The translations under genes were made by a program, and so were the position numbers. 64,000 bases of DNA, from the NCBI GenBank assembly GCA_020847735.1, contig JADLBL010000001.1, positions 124,001 to 188,000 of the forward strand, read 5' to 3'. The notes beneath the pieces are model-generated. The model was not told the origin of the DNA. It made no database searches and worked only from the letters and a program-made list of their open reading frames with translations. The DNA is from Candidatus Eisenbacteria bacterium (GTDB lineage: Bacteria; Eisenbacteria; RBG-16-71-46). Below are positions 51,849-61,215 of the stretch, piece by piece; position 1 is the first letter of the stretch; the number at the start of each line of letters is the position of its first letter.

Positions 51849-53096
51849 GTGGGCGCGCAGCTCGTGCGCGGAATGCTGGTCACGAACGGAGATCGGTTGA
51901 GCCACCTCGACGCCTCACGAGGTCCGGCGCGGGCGGGAGTCGCGCTCGCGATCCTGCTGTCGTTCGCGCCGCGGCACGCGGCCGCGGCCACCGCCGCGCC
52001 GGACACGCCGGCGCCGCCGGCGGCGCCCGCGGGCCTGGTCTTCGAGGACGTTCCGAACGACGCGGGCCGGGAAATGGACCTGCGCTGGACGCTGTCGCCC
52101 GACGACACGTCCGGTGGACGGCGGGTGACGGGATACCTGCTGCTGCGCGCGGCGACTCCGGGGGGCCCGTGGGCCGTCGTGGACTCGGTCGGAGCGGGCG
52201 TGCACGAACACCGCGACGGCACGTTGCACCGGGACTCGAGCTATTTCTATCGCGTCGCCGCCGTCGGGCCGGGGGGCCGCACGCTCGCCGGCGCCGCCGC
52301 GGGCCCCGCCATCGCGCGGGCCGCCTGGTTCAATTCGACGCGGGGCAGCGTGCTCGCGTTCATGGCGCTGTTCTTCCTGCTGGTGCTCTACTACATGTAC
52401 ATGGCGCAGTCGGGACGCAAACCGTTCGTGCGCCGGCTGGCGGGTATTGACGCGATCGAGGAGGCGATCGGGCGGGCGACCGAGATGGGCCGGCCGGTGC
52501 TCTACGTGCCGGGCATCCAGGACATCGACGAGATGCAGACGGTCGCCAGCCTCATCATCCTGGAGAGCGTCGCGCGCATCACCGCCCGCTACGAGACGCC
52601 GATCCGCGTTCCGGTCGCCTACCCGATTCCCTTCACGATCGCGCAGGAGATGGTGCGCAGCGGACACATCAATGCCGGACGGCCCGAGACCTTCGACGCG
52701 AAGAGCGTGAGTTTCGTCTCGCCGGAACAGTTCGCCTACGTCGCCTCGCTGACGGGCATCATGCTGCGCGACCGCCCCGCCGCGCACCTCTTCCTGGGCT
52801 CCTTCTACGCCGAATCGCTGATGCTCGCCGAGACCGGCTTCTCGACGGGCGCCATCCAGGTCGCCGGAACCGCGAACGTGCACCAGCTGCCGTTCTTCGT
52901 CGTGGCCTGCGACTACACGCTGATCGGCGAGGAGCTGTTCGCGGCCAGCGCCTACCTGTCCGGCGAGGCGCGCCTGGTGGGCGGGCTCAAGGGCGCCGAC
53001 ATGCTGAAAGTCGCGATCGTGGTGGTCGTGATCGTCGGCTGCGTCCTCGAAACCATGGGCGTCCACGGGCTCACCCGCTGGATGCAGACGCAATAG
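51849..53096 (+). CDS. DUF6754-domain membrane protein with fibronectin-III-like domain
   Basis: With the GTG start this protein has 415 residues. A hydrophobic signal or anchor (about 29-48) precedes an Fn3-like domain (about 62-155). A membrane helix (about 167-185, FMALFFLLVLYYMYM), the DUF6754 core (about 195-385, beginning IDAIEEAIGRATEMGRPVLY) and a last helix (about 387-408) follow. ATG 51873 is an alternative start giving 407 residues. The core includes LFLGSFYAESLMLAETGF and QVAGTANVHQLPFFV; no catalytic signature is recognised. Three further membrane-protein genes follow with gaps of 9, 2 and -4 bp. Confidence 0.7.
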   Translation: MGAQLVRGMLVTNGDRLSHLDASRGPARAGVALAILLSFAPRHAAAATAAPDTPAPPAAPAGLVFEDVPNDAGREMDLRWTLSPDDTSGGRRVTGYLLLRAATPGGPWAVVDSVGAGVHEHRDGTLHRDSSYFYRVAAVGPGGRTLAGAAAGPAIARAAWFNSTRGSVLAFMALFFLLVLYYMYMAQSGRKPFVRRLAGIDAIEEAIGRATEMGRPVLYVPGIQDIDEMQTVASLIILESVARITARYETPIRVPVAYPIPFTIAQEMVRSGHINAGRPETFDAKSVSFVSPEQFAYVASLTGIMLRDRPAAHLFLGSFYAESLMLAETGFSTGAIQVAGTANVHQLPFFVVACDYTLIGEELFAASAYLSGEARLVGGLKGADMLKVAIVVVVIVGCVLETMGVHGLTRWMQTQ

Positions 53097-53105
53097 GAGC
53101 GGCCC

Positions 53106-53786
53106 ATGAAGCGCGAGATCCCGCTGTTCCTGACCGCCGTGATCGGGGCCGTGATGGTTCTCGGCTTCTTCATGCCGCACCCGTGGATCAGCGTTCCCGC
53201 CGACTTCCTGCAGCAGAGCGCGGTGATCGTCGTGGCGTTCGGCTACGTGCTCGGCGGCGCCAATCTGCTGCGTGTCCATCTCGAGGCCATTTCGCGCCGT
53301 GAGCGCGACTGGCCCTACCGGATCGTGCTCGTCGCCGGACTGCTGGGCACGGTTTCGGTCGGACTGTTCGTGGACGGACCGGGGTTCCAGGCGCAGGGCG
53401 CGCGAACGATGTGGATCTACAACAACATCTATGCGCCGATGAACGCGACGATGTTCTCGCTGCTCGCCTTCTTCATCGCCTCGGCGGCCTTCCGGGCGTT
53501 CCGCATCCGCACGATCGAGGCGGGCCTGCTGGCGGTCGCGGCCCTCGTCGTGATGCTCGGACGCGTCCCGCTCGGGGACTTCCTCGCGCGACCGTTGACG
53601 GACCACGCGTGGGTGCCCGCGTGGTTGCGTGAGGCGCCGCTCGGCACGATCCAGCAGTGGATCATGGACGTGCCGCAGAACGCCGCGAAGCGGGCGATCC
53701 TGATCGGCGCGGCGATGGGCGTGATGGCGACCGGCCTGAGGGTCATCCTGGGCATCGAGCGGGCGTACCTGGGCGGGGGGGAGTAG
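53106..53786 (+). CDS. Hypothetical six-helix membrane protein of the DUF6754 cassette
   Basis: This 226-residue protein is mostly membrane: helices near 7-22, 38-58, 75-92, 118-133, 140-156 and 196-214. There are short loops and a Trp/Pro-containing periplasmic or cytosolic segment at about 165-190. ATG 53106 follows AGGAGCGG. No family is recognised. Two bases separate it from the next gene, indicating an operon. Confidence 0.55.
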   Translation: MKREIPLFLTAVIGAVMVLGFFMPHPWISVPADFLQQSAVIVVAFGYVLGGANLLRVHLEAISRRERDWPYRIVLVAGLLGTVSVGLFVDGPGFQAQGARTMWIYNNIYAPMNATMFSLLAFFIASAAFRAFRIRTIEAGLLAVAALVVMLGRVPLGDFLARPLTDHAWVPAWLREAPLGTIQQWIMDVPQNAAKRAILIGAAMGVMATGLRVILGIERAYLGGGE

Positions 53787-53788
53787 AG

Positions 53789-54628
53789 GTGAACTGGCGC
53801 TCGCTCGAGAAGCTGGACCGTCGCTGGCTGTTCCTCGCCATGGCGCTGCTCGTGGCCGGGCCCCTGCTGTGGCCGGTGGGCCTGCCGATCGTGGTGTCGA
53901 GCCCCGTGCAGCGCTTTCACGACGCGATCGCGGCGGTGCCCGACGGTTCCCCGGTGCTGGTGCCCTGCGACTTCGATCCCGGCAGCCGGCCCGAGCTGAT
54001 TCCGATGATGAAGACGGTGCTGCGGCAGCTGTTCGACAAGAAGTGCCGCCCGATCGTGACCTGCTTGTGGCCCGGCGGCCCGGCGCTCGTGGACCAGACG
54101 CTCGAAAGCGTCGCGGACGAGTACCGCGCCCGCGGCGTGCCACTCGAAAGCGGCGTGGACTACCTGGACCTCGGCTACAAGTCGGGGAACGAGGCGGTGA
54201 TGGTGCTGATGGGGCAGGGAATCGCGAGGGCGTTCCCGCGCGACCTGCGCGGCCGCGAGACGCGCTCGCTGCCGATCCTGCGGGACGTGGGCGACTATTC
54301 GAGCATTCCGCTGCTGGTCAGCATCTCGGGCGGCTATCCCGGCACGAAGGAGTGGGTGCAGCAGGTCAACGCGCGATTCCACCTGCCGATGGTCTCCGGC
54401 TGCACGGCGGTGAGCGCGCCCGAGTACTACCCGTACCTTCAGTCCGGCCAGCTGCGCGGCCTGCTCGGCGGCATGGCCGGCGCGGCGGAGTACGAAAAGT
54501 TGCGCGGCGAAAAGGGCTCCGCGACCCGGGGCATGGACGCGCAGTCGCTGGCGCACGTGTTCATCGCCCTGTGCATCGTGCTCGGCAACGTCGTCCAGTG
54601 GCGGCGCGGGACGGGGGGGCGTTCATGA
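53789..54628 (+). CDS. Hypothetical membrane-anchored protein of the DUF6754 cassette
   Basis: This 279-residue protein starts at GTG 53789. An N-terminal helix (about 14-36) and a C-terminal helix (about 255-272) enclose a soluble domain. The domain contains SPVLVPCDFDPGSRPELIPM, YLDLGYKSGNEAVMVLMGQG and LLVSISGGYPGTKEWVQQVN. Its alternating strands and helices suggest a Rossmann-like alpha/beta fold, but no nucleotide-binding signature is present. The last four bases overlap the next start. Confidence 0.55.
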   Translation: MNWRSLEKLDRRWLFLAMALLVAGPLLWPVGLPIVVSSPVQRFHDAIAAVPDGSPVLVPCDFDPGSRPELIPMMKTVLRQLFDKKCRPIVTCLWPGGPALVDQTLESVADEYRARGVPLESGVDYLDLGYKSGNEAVMVLMGQGIARAFPRDLRGRETRSLPILRDVGDYSSIPLLVSISGGYPGTKEWVQQVNARFHLPMVSGCTAVSAPEYYPYLQSGQLRGLLGGMAGAAEYEKLRGEKGSATRGMDAQSLAHVFIALCIVLGNVVQWRRGTGGRS

Positions 54629-55299
54629 TCGTGTCCCACGACCTCGGCGTCTGGCTGGCGGCGCTGCTCACGCTGTTCATCTTCTCGTTCCTCTACCGCG
54701 ACAATCCGCTCTACAAGTTCGCCGAGCACCTGTTCGTCGGCGTCTCCGCCGGCTACTACGTCGTGATCAACTACTGGACGGTGATCGATTCGAACCTGAT
54801 CCAGCCGCTGCGGGCGGCGTTCGGCGGACATCCGGAGGGCGGCCCGTGGCACGCGAGTCTCGGGGATTACCGCGGCTGGCTCGTCCTTCCCGGTATTCTC
54901 GGCGTGCTGCTGCTGACGCGCATGATCGGCAGGATCAGCTGGGCCTCGCGCTGGGCGCTGGCCGTCATCATCGGCGTGTACGCGGGCCTGAAGACCACGG
55001 GCTTCGCGCAGGGCGACCTGGTCGCGCAGGTGCAGGCCAGCCTGAACCCGCTGTTGATCCCCGGCGACCTGTGGGCGAGCTTCAATGCCCTGTTGTTCAC
55101 CGTCGGTCTGCTCTCGAGCCTGCTCTACTTCTTCTACAGCCGCGAGCACCGCGGAGCGCTCGGCTGGACCTCGAAGATCGGCATCTGGTTCCTGATGGTC
55201 TCCTTCGGAGCCGGCTACGGCTACACGGTCATGTCGAGGGTGTCGCTGCTCATCGGCCGCTTCCAGTTCCTGTTCGAGGACTGGCTCCACCTTCGCTGA
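54625..55299 (+). CDS. Hypothetical polytopic membrane protein, last of the DUF6754 cassette
   Basis: This 224-residue protein has about six or seven helices, starting at 7-24 (LGVWLAALLTLFIFSFLY). A conserved-looking first loop YRDNPLYKFAEHLFVG follows. Helices continue through 75-95, 105-125, 150-170 and 180-210. It overlaps the previous gene (ATGA). No family is recognised. It is the last cassette gene before the lipoate-ligase-like gene, 39 bp on. Confidence 0.55.
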   Translation: MIVSHDLGVWLAALLTLFIFSFLYRDNPLYKFAEHLFVGVSAGYYVVINYWTVIDSNLIQPLRAAFGGHPEGGPWHASLGDYRGWLVLPGILGVLLLTRMIGRISWASRWALAVIIGVYAGLKTTGFAQGDLVAQVQASLNPLLIPGDLWASFNALLFTVGLLSSLLYFFYSREHRGALGWTSKIGIWFLMVSFGAGYGYTVMSRVSLLIGRFQFLFEDWLHLR

Positions 55300-55338
55300 T
55301 CGGGCCGGGTCGGGGCGCGGATTCCGACGGGCCAGGCG

Positions 55339-56139
55339 ATGTCTCGGGGAGGCGGCATGATCCTGTGGTGCGATGGCGCGCACGCTCCGGCCGAGAACAT
55401 GCGGCGCGACGCGGCTCTCCTGGCCCGCGCCGTCACGGCACCGCCCGGGGAGCCCGCGGTCCTGCGCGTGTTCCGCTTCTCGCCCGCCGGGATCACGCTC
55501 GGGGCCAACCAGCGCCCGGATCGCGAGCTCGACCTGGATCGCCTCGCCGCGGCCGGCGTTCCATGGGTCGTTCGCCCGACCGGAGGCCGGGCGATCTGGC
55601 ACGACGAGGAGTGGACCTTCTCGCTCAGCGCCCGCCTGGGCCGGGGCGCCTGGGCCGCCGATGCCGCGGCCGCCTACGCGCGAACCGCGACCCTGCTGGC
55701 CGCCGCGTTCCGGTCGCTCGGGGTGCCGGCCGAGTGCTCGCCGGGCTCGCCGCGAGGCGCGGGACCGCCGCGGGCTCCGGGCGGACCGGCCGCCCCGTGC
55801 TTCGCCTCGGCGGCGCGCCACGAGCTGACGATTTCCGGCCGCAAGTTCGGCGGCATCGCGCAGCGCTTCCAGGGCGACGCCCTGCTGCAGCAGGGGAGCC
55901 TGCTGCTCGGACCGTCCCACCTGCGGATCGCGGACTGTCTGCGGCTCGCCGAGGCCGACCGCGCTCGCGTGCGGACGGCGCTGGCCGCAAGTACGGCGCA
56001 CGCGGGCGCCTGGCTCGCGGCCGACACTCCGCTCCAGCGCCTCGCGGACGCGCTGGGGGCGCTGATTCCGGGCGCCGCGCACGTGCGCGGCGCGGAGGGT
56101 CTCGCGCTTCCAGGCCCGGAGGCTCCGGCCGCCCCGTGA
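55339..56139 (+). CDS. Lipoate-protein ligase A family protein
   Basis: This 266-residue protein of the BPL/LplA/LipB fold has RPTGGRAIWHDEEWTFSL, the LplA substrate motif. ISGRKFGGIAQRFQGDALLQ carries the catalytic Lys, and QGSLLLG follows. Such enzymes attach lipoate or octanoate, or transfer lipoyl groups to GcvH or E2 proteins. gcvH lies about 7 kb upstream on the same strand. Ligase and octanoyltransferase (LipM/LipL) activities cannot be told apart by sequence here. A Gly/Pro/Ala-rich insertion at about 130-150 is unusual. Confidence 0.82.
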   Translation: MSRGGGMILWCDGAHAPAENMRRDAALLARAVTAPPGEPAVLRVFRFSPAGITLGANQRPDRELDLDRLAAAGVPWVVRPTGGRAIWHDEEWTFSLSARLGRGAWAADAAAAYARTATLLAAAFRSLGVPAECSPGSPRGAGPPRAPGGPAAPCFASAARHELTISGRKFGGIAQRFQGDALLQQGSLLLGPSHLRIADCLRLAEADRARVRTALAASTAHAGAWLAADTPLQRLADALGALIPGAAHVRGAEGLALPGPEAPAAP

Positions 56140-56197
56140 GGAGTCCGGCGGGTTTCCGGCGCGAAGCCCGGTGGCCCGGCCACTGGATCCGGACGGG

Positions 56198-56226
56198 TTC
56201 CCACGCGGGCCCGGGCTTCCTATACT
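56198..56226 (+). promoter_or_regulatory. Weak promoter for the peptide ABC importer
   Basis: TATACT (56221-56226) is a good -10 box with only a weak TTCCCA (56198-56203) 17 bp upstream. The dppA-like ATG is 47 bp downstream with a GGAGGAAGGAGAGGA ribosome site. Confidence 0.35.
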
Positions 56227-56273
56227 CGGCGCGCGCCGCGTTGCGGCGCACGACCGGAGGAAGGAGAGGACGC

Positions 56274-58100
56274 ATGCGGCGGCACGGCTGGTCGCTCGCG
56301 ACGCTGCTGCTGGTGACACTGGCGGGCGGATGCGGTGGCCCCGTCACGCGGGAGGCCTGGGTGGACCGCGTGCCGCTGCCCGCGGACACGATGGTCACGC
56401 CGATGGCTCGCACCGGCGTTCATGGCGGCCGTTTCCGCATGGGGGTTTCCTCGGCGCCGCGGACCTTCAACCCGGTGGTGGCGAACGAGGCCTCTTCGAA
56501 CGAGGTCTGTGGAAAGCTCTACACGTCGCTCACCGACGTGGACTACATCACGGGCGACGACATCGCGCTGGTGGCGAAGTCGTGGGAGTTCAGTCCCGAC
56601 GAGCGCACCGTCACCTTTCACCTCCGGCACGGCCTGCGCTTCAGCGACGGACAGCCGCTCACCTCGGCCGACGTCCTGTTCAGCTTCGACGTCTACATGG
56701 ACGACTCGCTGCGCTCGGCCGCGCAGGAAGCCCTGACCTGGCGGGACTCGCTCACCGGCGAGCGCCACAAGTTCAGCTACGCCGCCCCCGATTCCTACAC
56801 GTTCCAGGTCACCGGCCCGCGGCCGTATTCGCTCATGCTGGCCGCGACCGGTTCGATCCGCATCCTGCCGCGACACGTGCTCGAGGCGCCGTTCCGTTCG
56901 GGTGGGTTCGCCTCCGCCTACAACATCGACACGCCCGCGGCGAAGCTGGTGACCAGCGGGCCATGGCGGCTTCGGCAGTTCGTTCCGGGCGAGAAGGTCG
57001 AGCTGGAGCGCAACCCTTACTGGTTCGGGGTGGATGCGAACGGCGGCCGGCTGCCGTATCTCGACGCCCTCGTGTACCTGGTCACGAAGGACCAGGACAA
57101 CGCCGCGCTCAGGTTCGAGGCCGGCGAGATCGACGCGCTCGACAACCTGCGCCCGGCGGATTACCCGGGCCTCGAGAAGGGGCAGGCGCGCGGCGGCTAC
57201 CGCCTCTACGAGCTGGGGCCGTCGTACAACACCAACTTCATGTGGTTCAACCTCAACCCTTCGCCGGGCGCGATGCCGGGGCGCCGGCCCGGCGAGCCGG
57301 CGGTGGGCGCGGTCAAGTACGCATGGTTCTCGAACGCGGACTTCCGGCGCGCGATTTCGAAAGCCATCGATCGGGACGCGTTGATCGCCGGCCCCCTGCA
57401 CGGCTTCGGATACCGCAACTGGAGCACCATGACGCCCGGCAACGCGAAGTGGTTCGACTCGACGCTGGTGGGGGTGGACGACGACCCGGCCGGTGCGGCG
57501 CGCCTGCTGGCCGGGCTCGGGATGAAGGATCGTGACGGCGACGGCCAGCTCGAGGACGCGGGCGGCCACCCCGTCGCCTTCGACATCACGACCAACGCCG
57601 ACAACCCGTGGCGGCAGGAAATGGTGAACCTGATCCGCGACGACCTGGCGAAGGTCGGAATCCAGGTCACTCTCGTGCCCCTCGATTTCAACACTCTGAT
57701 CACCCGCTACCGTCGCGACTTCCGCTACGACGTGATGCTGCTCGGGCAGGGCTCGGCGGTGCCGGCCGATCCCGGCATGGGGCAGAACGTCTGGCGCTCC
57801 TCCGGGGCGACGCACTACTGGCGCGTCCGCTCTCCCCGGCCCGGTTCCCCCGAGGAGGCCCGCGTGGACGCGCTGATGCAGCGCGTCGTCTACACGCGCG
57901 ACGTCGCGGCGCGCAAGGCCGCGTGGCACGAGCTGATGCAGATCGTCAACGACCAGTGCTGGCTGATCTGGCTGCCGATCATGGACCTGCGGATCCCGGT
58001 GCGCGACCGGTTCGCGAACGTCGCCCCGAGCCCGATGCCGCCGCGCGTGCTGTGGAACGCGGAACGCATCTTCGTCCGCCCCGGGACCGGGAGGCGCTGA
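56274..58100 (+). CDS. Peptide ABC transporter substrate-binding lipoprotein (family 5)
   Basis: This 608-residue extracytoplasmic protein has a signal peptide with lipobox-like LAGGC (Cys20). Family blocks include MGVSSAPRTFNPVVANEASS, TFHLRHGLRFSDGQPLTSAD and DFRRAISKAIDRDALIAG. It captures peptides, nickel-type ligands or oligosaccharides for the permeases downstream. The C-terminal part has LMQIVNDQCWLIWLPI. It is slightly longer than typical DppA/OppA. It leads a five-gene operon. Confidence 0.92.
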   Translation: MRRHGWSLATLLLVTLAGGCGGPVTREAWVDRVPLPADTMVTPMARTGVHGGRFRMGVSSAPRTFNPVVANEASSNEVCGKLYTSLTDVDYITGDDIALVAKSWEFSPDERTVTFHLRHGLRFSDGQPLTSADVLFSFDVYMDDSLRSAAQEALTWRDSLTGERHKFSYAAPDSYTFQVTGPRPYSLMLAATGSIRILPRHVLEAPFRSGGFASAYNIDTPAAKLVTSGPWRLRQFVPGEKVELERNPYWFGVDANGGRLPYLDALVYLVTKDQDNAALRFEAGEIDALDNLRPADYPGLEKGQARGGYRLYELGPSYNTNFMWFNLNPSPGAMPGRRPGEPAVGAVKYAWFSNADFRRAISKAIDRDALIAGPLHGFGYRNWSTMTPGNAKWFDSTLVGVDDDPAGAARLLAGLGMKDRDGDGQLEDAGGHPVAFDITTNADNPWRQEMVNLIRDDLAKVGIQVTLVPLDFNTLITRYRRDFRYDVMLLGQGSAVPADPGMGQNVWRSSGATHYWRVRSPRPGSPEEARVDALMQRVVYTRDVAARKAAWHELMQIVNDQCWLIWLPIMDLRIPVRDRFANVAPSPMPPRVLWNAERIFVRPGTGRR

Positions 58101-58107
58101 GCGGGCG

Positions 58108-59076
58108 ATGCGCGCCTTCATCGCCCGCCGTCTGCTGCAGCTGGTCCCGTTGCTGCTCGGGATCTCGGCGCTGACGTTCCTGCTGCTGCAGCTCGCGCCC
58201 GGGGACTTTCTCGCCACGATGGCGGAGAACCCGCAGGTTCCGGCGGAAGCGCTCGAGCAGATGCGGCGGGGTTTCGGCCTCGACCAGCCCTGGTACGTCC
58301 AGTACGGCCTCTACCTCAGGAACGTCTTCCTGCATTTCGACTTCGGCTACTCCTTCGCCTACCGCCTTCCCGTCTTCAGCGTGCTCGGCAAGGGAGTCCT
58401 CAACACCCTGCTGCTCGCCTCGGCGGCGATGGTCGTGACCTGGGGCCTGGCGATTCCGTTCGGCGTCCTCGCCGCCGTGCGTCAGCATCGCTGGCAGGAC
58501 CGGACGCTGTCGGTGGCGGCGTTCGTCTCGTTGTCGGTGCCCGAGCTGCTCTCCGGCATGCTCCTGCTCATGCTCGCGGCGAACACCGGCTGGTTTCCCG
58601 TCGGCAACATGCACTCGGACGACGCGGCGGACCTGGGAGCGATCGCGCGCGCCCTGGACGTGGCGCGGCACCTCGTCCTGCCGGCGCTGGTCGTCGGGCT
58701 GGTTCCGTTCGCGAGCCGCATGCGGCAGATGCGCGCGAGCCTGCTCGACGTGCTGAAACTCGACTACGTGACGACGGCGCGGGCCAAGGGACTGTCCGAA
58801 TCGCGGGTGGTGACCCACCACGCCCTGCGCAACGCCCTGAACCCGATGATCACCCTGTTCGGCTTCACGCTCGGCTCGCTGCTCTCCGGTTCGTTCGTCG
58901 CCGAGACCATCTTCTCGTGGCCCGGAATCGGGACGATCACGCTGGAAGCCATCCGCACCGAGGACCAGTACCTCGTGATGGGCGCGGTGCTGGTGGCCGC
59001 GACGGTGCTGGTGCTGGGCAACCTCGCCGCCGACCTGCTGCTGGCGGCGGCGGACCCGAGGATCTCGCATGACTGA
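58108..59076 (+). CDS. Peptide ABC transporter permease, DppB-like
   Basis: This 322-residue inner-membrane subunit starts MRAFIARRLLQLVPLLLGIS, the classic DppB/OppB opening. It has six helices and the EAA loop (ARAKGLSESRVVTHHALRNA), ending in FSWPGIGTITLEAIRTEDQY. The gene overlaps the next permease by eight bases. It forms the pore with the DppC-like subunit. Confidence 0.95.
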   Translation: MRAFIARRLLQLVPLLLGISALTFLLLQLAPGDFLATMAENPQVPAEALEQMRRGFGLDQPWYVQYGLYLRNVFLHFDFGYSFAYRLPVFSVLGKGVLNTLLLASAAMVVTWGLAIPFGVLAAVRQHRWQDRTLSVAAFVSLSVPELLSGMLLLMLAANTGWFPVGNMHSDDAADLGAIARALDVARHLVLPALVVGLVPFASRMRQMRASLLDVLKLDYVTTARAKGLSESRVVTHHALRNALNPMITLFGFTLGSLLSGSFVAETIFSWPGIGTITLEAIRTEDQYLVMGAVLVAATVLVLGNLAADLLLAAADPRISHD

Positions 59077-60187
59077 CGTCGCGCACGAGGTGGGGGCGGA
59101 GGTCCGGGTGGCCCCGCGGTCGCGCGCCTGGCACCGGTTCCGGAGCAGCCCGCTGTCGGTGGCGGGCATGGGCCTGCTGGCGCTGCTCTACGCGGCGGCG
59201 TTGCTGGCGCCGTTCCTCGCCCCGTACGGCGAGAACGAGGTGGATCGCGGGCGCTTCTACCATCCGCCGACCCCGGTGCGGTGGATGGACGGGGCCGGCC
59301 GGTTCCATCCGGGAGGCTTCGTCCGGGCGACGGTCGCGGACGCCGCGTCTCCCGGAGGGTTCCGCGAGGACCCTGAGCGCGTGGTGCCGCTGCGCTGGTT
59401 CGCGCGGGGCGCGTCCTATCGCTGGCTCGGCCTGTTCGCCACCGACCGCCACCTGTTCGGCGTGGACGCGCCCGACCGGGTCTACCTGCTCGGCGCGGAC
59501 CGGCAGGGGCGCGACCTCCTCTCGCGCGCGCTGTTCGGCGCGCAGGTCTCCTTGACCGTCGGCCTGCTGGGCATCCTGATCTCGTTCTCGATCGGACTGC
59601 TCCTGGGTGCGATCTCGGGCTACTTCGGTGGCTGGCCGGACGAGGTCCTGATGCGCTTCACCGAACTGGTGCTGAGCATTCCGGCGCTGTACCTGATCGT
59701 CGCGATGCGCGGCGCCTTCCCGACGCACCTGTCCAGCCGCGAAGTCTACCTGGGCATCGTGCTGGTGCTCGCGCTCCTCGGCTGGGCGGCCCTGGCGCGC
59801 GTCATTCGCGGCATGGTGCTGGGGCTGCGGCGCGCGGAGTTCGTGCTCGCCGCCGAAGCGCTCGGCGCCGGCAGGCTGCGGATCATCGTCCGTCACATCC
59901 TGCCCAACACCGCCTCGTTCGTGATCGTCGCCGCGACCGTGGCCGTGCCCGGCTACATCCTCGGCGAGGTGTTCCTGTCGTTCCTCGGCATGGGCGTGCA
60001 GGAGCCGGCGGCCTCGTGGGGCAACATGCTCGGGGACGCGCGCTCGCTGAGCGTGTTGCGCAACTCCCCGTGGATGCTGTACACGCCGGCGGTGGCGATC
60101 TTCGTCACCGTCATGGCTTTCAACCTGTTCGGCGACGGTCTGCGCGACGCACTGGACCCGCGCGGCACCAGCGGAGGACGTCCGTGA
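59069..60187 (+). CDS. Peptide ABC transporter permease, DppC-like (long form)
   Basis: This 372-residue subunit has a longer first periplasmic loop (about 52-145) than the standard 300-residue DppC. The loop holds WMDGAGRFHPGGFV and LFGVDAPDRVYLLGADRQGR. Membrane helices and the EAA loop (AEALGAGRLRIIVRHILPN) are conserved, and the end NLFGDGLRDALDPR is typical. It is partnered with the DppB-like protein. The start ATG overlaps that gene. Confidence 0.94.
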   Translation: MTDVAHEVGAEVRVAPRSRAWHRFRSSPLSVAGMGLLALLYAAALLAPFLAPYGENEVDRGRFYHPPTPVRWMDGAGRFHPGGFVRATVADAASPGGFREDPERVVPLRWFARGASYRWLGLFATDRHLFGVDAPDRVYLLGADRQGRDLLSRALFGAQVSLTVGLLGILISFSIGLLLGAISGYFGGWPDEVLMRFTELVLSIPALYLIVAMRGAFPTHLSSREVYLGIVLVLALLGWAALARVIRGMVLGLRRAEFVLAAEALGAGRLRIIVRHILPNTASFVIVAATVAVPGYILGEVFLSFLGMGVQEPAASWGNMLGDARSLSVLRNSPWMLYTPAVAIFVTVMAFNLFGDGLRDALDPRGTSGGRP

Positions 60188-61215
60188 GGGAACCGCTGCT
60201 CGAGGTTCGCGACCTGCGGACGCAGTTCCACACCGAGGACGGCGTGGTTCGCGCCGTGGACGGCGTTTCGTTCACGCTGCATGCCGGCGAGACGCTGGCG
60301 GTCGTGGGGGAGTCCGGCAGCGGCAAGAGCGTGACCTCGCTCTCGATCCTGCGGCTCGTGCCCTCGCCGCCCGGCCGCATCACCGGCGGCGAGGTGCGCC
60401 TGCGCGGCAGGGACCTGCTGGCCCTTTCGGAGGCCGAGATGCGCGGCGTGCGCGGGCGCGAAATCTCGATGGTCTTCCAGGAGCCGCAGACTTCGCTCAA
60501 TCCCGTCCACACCTGCGGGGCGCAGGTCGCTGAGGTGATCGAGACGCACGAGCGGCCGGGCCGCCACGAAGCCCGCGCGCGGGCGATCGAGCTGCTGCGG
60601 CGCGTCGGCATTCCGGCGCCGGAGCAGAGGGCCGACGAATATCCGCATCAGCTGTCGGGAGGCATGCGCCAGCGGGTGATGATCGCGATGGCGCTGGCCT
60701 GCCGGCCGGCGGTGCTGATCGCCGACGAGCCGACGACCGCGCTGGACGTGACGATCCAGGCGCAGATCCTCGAGCTGCTGTCCTCGCTTCGCCGCGAGTT
60801 CGGCATGGCGGTACTGCTCATCACCCACGATCTCGGCGTCGTCGCCGGGAACGCCGATCGCGTGGTGGTGATGTACGCCGGACAGGTGGTCGAATCGGCC
60901 GCGGTGCGCGATGTGTTCGCGCGGCCGCTGCACCCGTACACGGCGGGCCTGCTCGCCTCGCTTCCGCGGCTCGGCCGCAGGTCCGAGCGGCTCGCGGTGA
61001 TTCCCGGCGGCGTGCCGGACCCGCTGCGCTTCCCGACGGGCTGCCGCTTCCATCCGCGCTGCCCGCTCGCCGTGGACCGCTGCCGGAGCGAGGCTCCGCC
61101 GCTCGTCGCCTTCGAGGGCGAACGCCAGTCGCGCTGCTGGCGCGGCGGGGAGATCGCCGTGGGGACCGTCGCCGCGTGGCCCGCCGCGGCGGAGTCGCCG
61201 GGAGCCGGCTCGTGA
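60184..61215 (+). CDS. Peptide ABC transporter ATPase, DppD/OppD-like
   Basis: This 343-residue ATPase starts at GTG 60184. It has Walker [10 protein letters not shown] near 42, the Q-loop [16 protein letters not shown], signature [19 protein letters not shown], Walker [13 protein letters not shown], and the oligopeptide-type C-terminal domain with [18 protein letters not shown]. This end carries the Cys pattern seen in ATPases that bind an iron-sulfur cluster. It powers import with the next ATPase. Confidence 0.95.
   Translation: MREPLLEVRDLRTQFHTEDGVVRAVDGVSFTLHAGETLAVVGESGSGKSVTSLSILRLVPSPPGRITGGEVRLRGRDLLALSEAEMRGVRGREISMVFQEPQTSLNPVHTCGAQVAEVIETHERPGRHEARARAIELLRRVGIPAPEQRADEYPHQLSGGMRQRVMIAMALACRPAVLIADEPTTALDVTIQAQILELLSSLRREFGMAVLLITHDLGVVAGNADRVVVMYAGQVVESAAVRDVFARPLHPYTAGLLASLPRLGRRSERLAVIPGGVPDPLRFPTGCRFHPRCPLAVDRCRSEAPPLVAFEGERQSRCWRGGEIAVGTVAAWPAAAESPGAGS

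Noticed and set aside
48785-52222. Very long antisense open frames, for example minus-strand 48785-52222 and 13550-16261
   Set aside because: They lie opposite well-supported genes and read as Arg/Pro/Ala/His-rich low-complexity protein, typical of antisense frames in very GC-rich DNA.
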